Under the pieces are notes generated by a model, which searched no databases, had not been told where the DNA came from, and was given only the letters and a program-made list of their open reading frames with translations. From assembly GCF_041058985.1 (NCBI RefSeq), contig NZ_JBEHZE010000001.1, positions 2,294,001 to 2,358,000 on the forward strand: a stretch of DNA of 64,000 nt, written 5' to 3'. A program made the translations under genes and the position numbers. Within the stretch, counting starts at the first letter, position 1; each line of letters starts with the position of its first letter. Source of the stretch: Hyphococcus lacteus (GTDB lineage Bacteria > Pseudomonadota > Alphaproteobacteria > Caulobacterales > Parvularculaceae). Positions 59,170 through 64,000 of this stretch are shown in pieces.

Positions 59170-60474
59170 TTAGTCTTTGAAGACGCGATCAAAGATCACG
59201 TCGATATTCTTGGTGTGATAACCAAGATCAAATAGCACTTCGATTTCTTTAGCAGAGAGCTTTGCGGTGACGTCGCTATCGCCCTTTAGATTATCAAGAA
59301 ATGCCCCTTCGCCGCGCCATGCCGGCATGGCGTTACGCTGAACCAAACGATAAGCCTCTTCGCGCGAAGCTCCGGCTTGGGTTAGTGCCAGCAAGACCCG
59401 CTGAGAGAAAATAAGGCCGCCAAGACGGTCCATATTTTCCTGCATCCGTTCGGGATAGACAACGAGGTTTTCAACCACATTCGCAAGCCGGTGTAGGGCA
59501 AAGTCGAGATGCACAGTCGAATCAGGGCCAATACCGCGCTCCACCGATGAGTGCGAGATATCGCGCTCATGCCAAAGGGCGACATTTTCCATCGCTGGAA
59601 CAACCGCCATACGAACGAGGCGCGCAAGGCCGGTCAGGTTTTCGGTTAGAATTGGGTTGCGCTTATGTGGCATCGCTGACGAGCCTTTTTGGCCCTTGGA
59701 GAAGAACTCTTCAGCTTCGAGAACTTCACTACGCTGAAGATGACGAACCTCTGTTGCGAGTCGTTCAATAGACGAGGCTATGACGCCAAGTGCTGCGAAA
59801 TAAGCCGCGTGGCGGTCGCGCGGAATAACCTGAGTTGATACTGGCTCAACCTGTAGGCCCATTTTTTCTGCGACGTGTGTTTCAACCGACGGGTCAATAT
59901 TGGCAAAGGTGCCAACCGCACCGGAGATCGCGCAAACCGCAATTTCTTCGCGGGCCATCTCAAGCCGGCGTTTGCCACGGGCGAATTCCGCATAGAAGGT
60001 TGCGAGCTTGACGCCAAAGGTTGTTGGTTCGGCGTGGATACCGTGTGACCGGCCCACGCAAACCGTATCTTTATGTTCGAGTGCGCGTTTCTTTAGCGCC
60101 GCGAGAACCCGGTCCATGCCAGTGATCAAAAGATCTGCCGCGCGGGTCATCTGAACCGACAGGCAAGTATCGAGAACATCCGACGATGTCATTCCTTGGT
60201 GAACGAAGCGGGCTTCATCACCGACGATTTCTGCGAGATGCGTCAGAAACGCGATGACGTCATGCTTCACTTCGCGTTCAATTTCGTCGATGCGCGCAAC
60301 ATCAAATTCGGCTTTTTCGGCTTTTTCCCAGATGACCTTTGCGGCCTCTTTTGGGATAACACCTAGCTCAGCCATTCGATCAGCCGCATGGGCCTCGATT
60401 TCAAACCAGATCCGGTATTTGGATGCGTCGGACCAGATCGCGGCCATTTCAGGACGCGTATAACGAGGTATCAT
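59170..60474 (-). CDS. purB: Adenylosuccinate lyase
   Basis: PurB catalyses two steps of purine synthesis: SAICAR to AICAR plus fumarate, and adenylosuccinate to AMP plus fumarate. The 434-aa protein carries the fumarase-superfamily signature KGSSAMPHKRNPI. HGIHAEPTTFGVK (catalytic His region) and FVHQGMTSSDVLDT near the start are typical. The start codon directly follows the stop of the upstream small membrane protein (TAAATG), which suggests coupled translation. Confidence 0.95.
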   Translation of the reverse strand: MIPRYTRPEMAAIWSDASKYRIWFEIEAHAADRMAELGVIPKEAAKVIWEKAEKAEFDVARIDEIEREVKHDVIAFLTHLAEIVGDEARFVHQGMTSSDVLDTCLSVQMTRAADLLITGMDRVLAALKKRALEHKDTVCVGRSHGIHAEPTTFGVKLATFYAEFARGKRRLEMAREEIAVCAISGAVGTFANIDPSVETHVAEKMGLQVEPVSTQVIPRDRHAAYFAALGVIASSIERLATEVRHLQRSEVLEAEEFFSKGQKGSSAMPHKRNPILTENLTGLARLVRMAVVPAMENVALWHERDISHSSVERGIGPDSTVHLDFALHRLANVVENLVVYPERMQENMDRLGGLIFSQRVLLALTQAGASREEAYRLVQRNAMPAWRGEGAFLDNLKGDSDVTAKLSAKEIEVLFDLGYHTKNIDVIFDRVFKD

Positions 60475-60678
60475 TTAGCGGCTCCGTTCGTGCACAGATG
60501 GTGTCTCTGCGCTTATGTCATAATCAATATTGAGAGTGCCCATAGGGGCGTCACGTTTTTGAGGCGGGGCGGGCGGACGCGCATTTGTACGCGTCCCCCA
60601 AATCCACCAGCCAATGCCAAGTCCAATGGCAAAGGCGGTGAATAATAGAAACCACATATGAACTGCCAGCCAAAGCAT
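60475..60678 (-). CDS. Small membrane protein translationally coupled to purB
   Basis: This 67-aa protein has a single N-terminal transmembrane helix (about residues 4-28, rich in Trp, Leu and Gly) followed by a hydrophilic tail rich in Pro and Arg. AAGGGA precedes the ATG, and the stop directly abuts the purB start. Both facts argue that it is a real gene. No family is recognised. Confidence 0.6.
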   Translation of the reverse strand: MLWLAVHMWFLLFTAFAIGLGIGWWIWGTRTNARPPAPPQKRDAPMGTLNIDYDISAETPSVHERSR

Positions 60679-60712
60679 CAAAGTCCCTTCCGTGGTTTAA
60701 AGCAGCGCTATT

Positions 60713-62017
60713 TTAGCGCCCTTTGATATCCGTATAATCACGCTGTGCTGCGCCAGTGTAAATTTGGCGCGGACGGCCGATTTTCTGATTTGGATCTTCG
60801 ACCATTTCTGACCACTGAGCAATCCACCCAACAGTACGCGCAAGCGCGAACAGAACGGTGAACATTTCAGTCGGGAAGCCAAGCGCCCGAAGCGTAATGC
60901 CGGAATAGAAATCGATATTCGGATAGAGTTTTTTCTCTACGAAATAAGGGTCTTCGAGGGCAATCCGTTCAAGTTCCATCGCAACTTCCAAAAGCGGATC
61001 TTCGCGAACGCCAAGTGCATCAAGAACTTCGTGACATGCTTTACGCATCACTTTGGCACGTGGGTCGTAATTTTTGTAAACCCGGTGACCAAAGCCCATC
61101 AGACGGAATGGATCTGATTTATCTTTTGCACGCGCGATATATTCAGGAATGTTATCAACATGGCCGATTTCTTCGAGCATGTTGAGCGCAGCTTCGTTAG
61201 CACCGCCATGGGCAGGACCCCAAAGCGAAGCAATACCCGCCGCAATACACGCAAATGGATTTGCGCCAGATGATCCAGCAAGACGCACCGTCGATGTCGA
61301 TGCGTTTTGTTCGTGATCCATGTGAAGAATGAAGATCTTGTCGAGCGCGCTAGAGAGCACTGGGTTGACTTCATATTCTTCAGCTTGGACCGCAAAACAC
61401 ATCCGCATGAAGTTTGATGTGTAATCGAGGTCATTGCTTGGGAACACAAATGCCTGACCGATAGAATATTTATAAGCCATAGCCGCAATCGTCGGCATCT
61501 TCGCAATCATGCGATGGCTGGCGATCAAGCGCTGTTTTGGATCGTTGATATCCGTTGAGTCGTGATAAAATGCGGAGAGTGCACCAACAACACCAACCAT
61601 GATCGCCATTGGATGCGCGTCACGACGGAAGCCGTTGTAGAAATTTTTGAGTTGTTCATGGACCATGGTGTGCATGGTGATGGAACGATCAAAATCGACG
61701 AGTTCCTGATCGCTAGGCAGTTCGCCTTTTAGAAGAAGATAGGCGACTTCGATGAAGTTTGAATTTTCGGCTAGCTGGTCGATTGGGTAACCGCGATAGA
61801 GAAGAACGCCTTCGTCGCCATCAATATAGGTGATTTTCGATTCGCATGATGCCGTAGACGTGAAACCAGGATCGAAAGTAAAAGCGCCCGTATGTTTATA
61901 AAGCGCTCTGATATCCACCACGTTTGGGCCGTGGGTTGCCGTGAAGACGGGAAGTTCTGTTGTTTTTCCGGATAGAGTAAAGCTTGCTGTATCTGCTTGA
62001 TTTAAATCACTTTTCAT
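60713..62017 (-). CDS. gltA: Citrate synthase (type II)
   Basis: Citrate synthase condenses acetyl-CoA and oxaloacetate in the TCA cycle. The 434-aa protein has the active-site His regions DHEQNASTSTVRLAGSSGAN and GPAHGGANEA, then MGFGHRVYKNYDPRAK with the catalytic His, and the Asp region near YPNIDFYSG. The length fits the type II hexameric enzyme of Gram-negatives, which is inhibited by NADH. The gltX-gltA order with comEC next is conserved in alphaproteobacteria. Confidence 0.96.
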   Translation of the reverse strand: MKSDLNQADTASFTLSGKTTELPVFTATHGPNVVDIRALYKHTGAFTFDPGFTSTASCESKITYIDGDEGVLLYRGYPIDQLAENSNFIEVAYLLLKGELPSDQELVDFDRSITMHTMVHEQLKNFYNGFRRDAHPMAIMVGVVGALSAFYHDSTDINDPKQRLIASHRMIAKMPTIAAMAYKYSIGQAFVFPSNDLDYTSNFMRMCFAVQAEEYEVNPVLSSALDKIFILHMDHEQNASTSTVRLAGSSGANPFACIAAGIASLWGPAHGGANEAALNMLEEIGHVDNIPEYIARAKDKSDPFRLMGFGHRVYKNYDPRAKVMRKACHEVLDALGVREDPLLEVAMELERIALEDPYFVEKKLYPNIDFYSGITLRALGFPTEMFTVLFALARTVGWIAQWSEMVEDPNQKIGRPRQIYTGAAQRDYTDIKGR

Positions 62018-62099
62018 TAATTAGACCTCTTCGTTTGCGGCGCGTCATCGCTTGTTGCGGCGCACACTAGCCAGTTTATGACATTGTTTCTAGTACGGA

Positions 62100-63518
62100 T
62101 TACTGGGCCTGATCCGAAAGCCGGGCGAGCGATTCCTCGCGCCCAAGTCCGTATAGCACCTCACCTAATCCGGGCGAAGGGTGTCCGGCGGTTAATGCAG
62201 CACGCGCAGGCTGGCCAACTGCGCCAAATCCGACATTGCGGTCTGCGACAAATGTTTGCAGCCTTTCATCGAGTGCTTCTGCAGAGGTCCAAATGGCTGG
62301 ATCATCTAAAAGAGCGCAGATATCTGCCAGCATTTGCCGCGCGCCTTCTTTTTTTAGAGGTTTCGCCGATTTTCCCTCGATCTGTAATGGCCGCTTGAGG
62401 AGCAAAAACCCGGCGGCTTTAGTGATATCCGCAAGGGTCGCGCAGCGTGATTTCAAAAACGAAGCAGACCGGTTCAAACGGCTTTCTTCATCTGCACCAA
62501 GAGTAATACCGTCTTTTGTTAGAAACGGCGTTGCGCGCGCGATGAATTCTTCGTCGCTTAACGCTGCTACATAATGGCTATTCACATGGCTTAGTTTGTC
62601 GAGGTCAAGGCGTGACGGTGATTTTCCGACCCCGGATAAATCAAACAGCTTTTTTGCGCGTTCGTAAGAGATAATCTCTTCATCACCATGGCTCCAGCCA
62701 AGACGTAACAGGTAATTGGCCAAACCTTCGGGCAAATAGCCCAAATCGCGATAAGCCTCGACGCCAAGCGCGCCGTGACGCTTTGAAAGTTTAGCGCCAT
62801 CTTGCCCGTGAATAAGCGGCACATGAGCAAAAACAGGAATTTTCCAGCCCAATGCGCTATAGATTTGTGACTGGCGCGCAGCGTTATTCAGGTGGTCGTC
62901 CCCGCGTACAACATGGGTAATGCCCATATCATGATCATCAACCACCACCGCAAGATTATAGGTCGGAACGCCATCACTCCGTAGTATGATCAAATCGTCT
63001 AGCGCGGCATTCGGAAACGTAACGCGCCCTTGAACCGCGTCATCCACCACCGTTTCGCCATCGCGTGGGGCCTTGAACCGAATGGCAAAAGCCGCGCCGT
63101 CAGGCGCGGTCGCCGGGTCGGCTTCTCGCCACGGGCTTTCAAAGCGGATGTTCTCGCTTTTTGCTTTCTCGCGGGCTGCTTCCAGCTCGGCTTGCGTTAA
63201 ATAACACCGATAGGCTTTACCCTCGTTCAATAGTTGATTGGCGATTTCCGCGTGGCGTTCTGTGCGCGAGAATTGCGAGACTGGTTCTTCGTCCCAATCA
63301 AGGCCAAGCCATTTCAAACCATCAAGGATCGCATCGACCGCCGCTTCGGTGTGGCGCGCGCGATCAGTGTCTTCGATTCGCAGCAGGAATTTACCGCCAT
63401 GACCTCGGGCATAAAGCCAATTAAAAAGCGCAGTTCTTGCGCCGCCAATATGTAGGTAGCCAGTCGGCGAGGGGGCGAAGCGCGTAATGACGGGTTGGGG
63501 TTCGTTAGCTTGCGGCAT
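62100..63518 (-). CDS. gltX: Glutamate--tRNA ligase
   Basis: GluRS charges tRNA-Glu. The 472-aa protein of class I has the HIGH-type motif APSPTGYLHIGGARTALFNW, the KMSKS-type KLSKRHG and the usual RIEDTDRARH between them. The catalytic domain is followed by the helical anticodon-binding domain. In species that also make Gln-tRNA by the indirect route it may be non-discriminating; the sequence does not settle that. It stands between gltA and the divergent comEC. Confidence 0.96.
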   Translation of the reverse strand: MPQANEPQPVITRFAPSPTGYLHIGGARTALFNWLYARGHGGKFLLRIEDTDRARHTEAAVDAILDGLKWLGLDWDEEPVSQFSRTERHAEIANQLLNEGKAYRCYLTQAELEAAREKAKSENIRFESPWREADPATAPDGAAFAIRFKAPRDGETVVDDAVQGRVTFPNAALDDLIILRSDGVPTYNLAVVVDDHDMGITHVVRGDDHLNNAARQSQIYSALGWKIPVFAHVPLIHGQDGAKLSKRHGALGVEAYRDLGYLPEGLANYLLRLGWSHGDEEIISYERAKKLFDLSGVGKSPSRLDLDKLSHVNSHYVAALSDEEFIARATPFLTKDGITLGADEESRLNRSASFLKSRCATLADITKAAGFLLLKRPLQIEGKSAKPLKKEGARQMLADICALLDDPAIWTSAEALDERLQTFVADRNVGFGAVGQPARAALTAGHPSPGLGEVLYGLGREESLARLSDQAQ

Positions 63519-63640
63519 GACTTACGGGCCGACTCCTATATCGATGGTAATTGCGTAAGGGGGATAGCACAGGAATTTTACCAGTGCCTATGCCATGTTT
63601 GTTAGCTTGGGGCCAGAACCGCCCAAAATGATGACGGTGA

Positions 63641-64000
63641 ATGACGGTAAAAACCGCCAATCCGCGCGTATTGCGGCCAGAAACACAAAAAGCCGCTAAA
63701 ATATCGGCGGCGCGCTGGCGTTTTCTCATGGGCGAGCGTCTTTTGGCGTGGGCACAGGCCGATCTTGCACGGGCGTCGATTTGGTCTCCGGTTGCACTTG
63801 GTATCGGTGCGGGGGGCTATTTTGGTCTTAAGCAAGAACCGGCTTCGCATCATGGAATGTTGGCCCTCGGGGTTTGCTGTTTAGCGGTTTGGGTAACCAC
63901 CAAATTCTCGGCAACGCGATTCGGTGCGCTTAAAATACCCGCTTTTGCCTTGATGTTTGTGGCGCTTGGTTTTGTCGCTGCCGATTGGCGCGCCGCCAGC
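63641..64000 (+). CDS. comEC: ComEC/Rec2 family competence protein (5' end, runs off the window)
   Basis: This frame is open from ATG 63641 to the edge (120 codons). An N-terminal basic stretch is followed by GERLLAWAQADLARASIWSPVAL, then two hydrophobic helices (around LGIGAGGYFGL and MLALGVCCLAVWV) and LGFVAADWRAA, the typical N-terminal pattern of ComEC (DUF4131 region). ComEC forms the inner-membrane channel for DNA uptake. It is divergent from gltX, the common alphaproteobacterial arrangement. An upstream in-frame start cannot be excluded. Confidence 0.8.
   Translation, partial: MTVKTANPRVLRPETQKAAKISAARWRFLMGERLLAWAQADLARASIWSPVALGIGAGGYFGLKQEPASHHGMLALGVCCLAVWVTTKFSATRFGALKIPAFALMFVALGFVAADWRAAS

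Overview
The window is chromosomal DNA from an alphaproteobacterium with mid-range GC. Several points suggest the stalked/prosthecate marine lineages (Caulobacterales, Hyphomonadales or Parvularculales type): a divK-pleD pair next to rpmG, a perfect CtrA-type box (TTAA-N7-TTAA), a glpX-recJ neighbourhood, a comEC-gltX-gltA neighbourhood, an NDUFS4-like complex I subunit, a class I PHA synthase and a VPLPA-CTERM protein. The species cannot be named from the sequence alone. Almost all of the window is ordinary housekeeping chromosome. No insertion sequence, prophage or CRISPR array was seen.

Layout. 0-3 kb: two-subunit 2-oxoacid:ferredoxin oxidoreductase (korAB), preceded by two inverted copies of a palindromic repeat. 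3.3-9.3 kb: a plus-strand run of a transaldolase-like aldolase, a ZntB-like transporter, an MscS channel, a DUF1272 protein, a membrane protein, a FAH-family hydrolase and free-Met-(R)-sulfoxide reductase. 9.3-15 kb: a PH-domain protein, EttA and a three-gene TadE/TadE/VWA-TadG operon. 15-18.9 kb: secreted amidohydrolase, LysM protein and MpaB-family oxygenase. 18.9-27.2 kb: a PurL-BolA fusion gene, an M1 peptidase lipoprotein, a paraoxonase-like lactonase, a hydroxyacid dehydrogenase, a 2'-5' RNA ligase family protein, the CGFS glutaredoxin GrxD, and a small gene behind a CtrA box. 27.2-35.2 kb: phaC, a lipoprotein, glpX, DUF3297, an Ada-domain/2OG-oxygenase fusion, a VPLPA-CTERM protein, recJ and tRNA-Glu. 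35.2-40.2 kb: an AT-rich stretch with LysE, YbjN, a double cold-shock protein, DUF192, tRNA-Pro, the NDUFS4-like subunit, two tandem tRNA-Arg genes and an HNH-like accessory gene. 40.2-46.3 kb: a sulfur amino-acid operon (cysK-sseA-GNAT-metC-lipoprotein), mazG and ilvE. 46.3-54.4 kb: alkaline phosphatase, a penicillin/AHL-acylase-type enzyme, haloalkane dehalogenase, lpdA and an AT-rich KAP-type NTPase. 54.5-64 kb: a small acidic protein, dinB, divK-pleD, rpmG, DUF983, purB with a coupled small membrane protein, gltA, gltX and the 5' end of comEC.

How they fit together. KorAB, GltA and Lpd are central carbon enzymes around the TCA cycle; GlpX and the Fsa-like aldolase act in gluconeogenesis and sugar-phosphate metabolism. 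BolA and the CGFS glutaredoxin are normally partners in iron-sulfur and iron homeostasis. Here BolA is fused in frame to PurL and the glutaredoxin lies 5 kb away. DivK-PleD, together with the CtrA box, indicates the alphaproteobacterial cell-cycle and c-di-GMP circuit.

The features most worth following up are the Ada zinc domain fused to a 2-oxoglutarate oxygenase (a candidate DNA alkylation-damage enzyme), the PurL-BolA fusion with an internal ribosome-binding site and a roughly 90-residue PurL insertion, a bacterial paraoxonase homologue with all catalytic residues present, the lone KAP NTPase, and the HNH gene beside the tandem tRNA-Arg pair. The last two are candidate defence or accessory genes.
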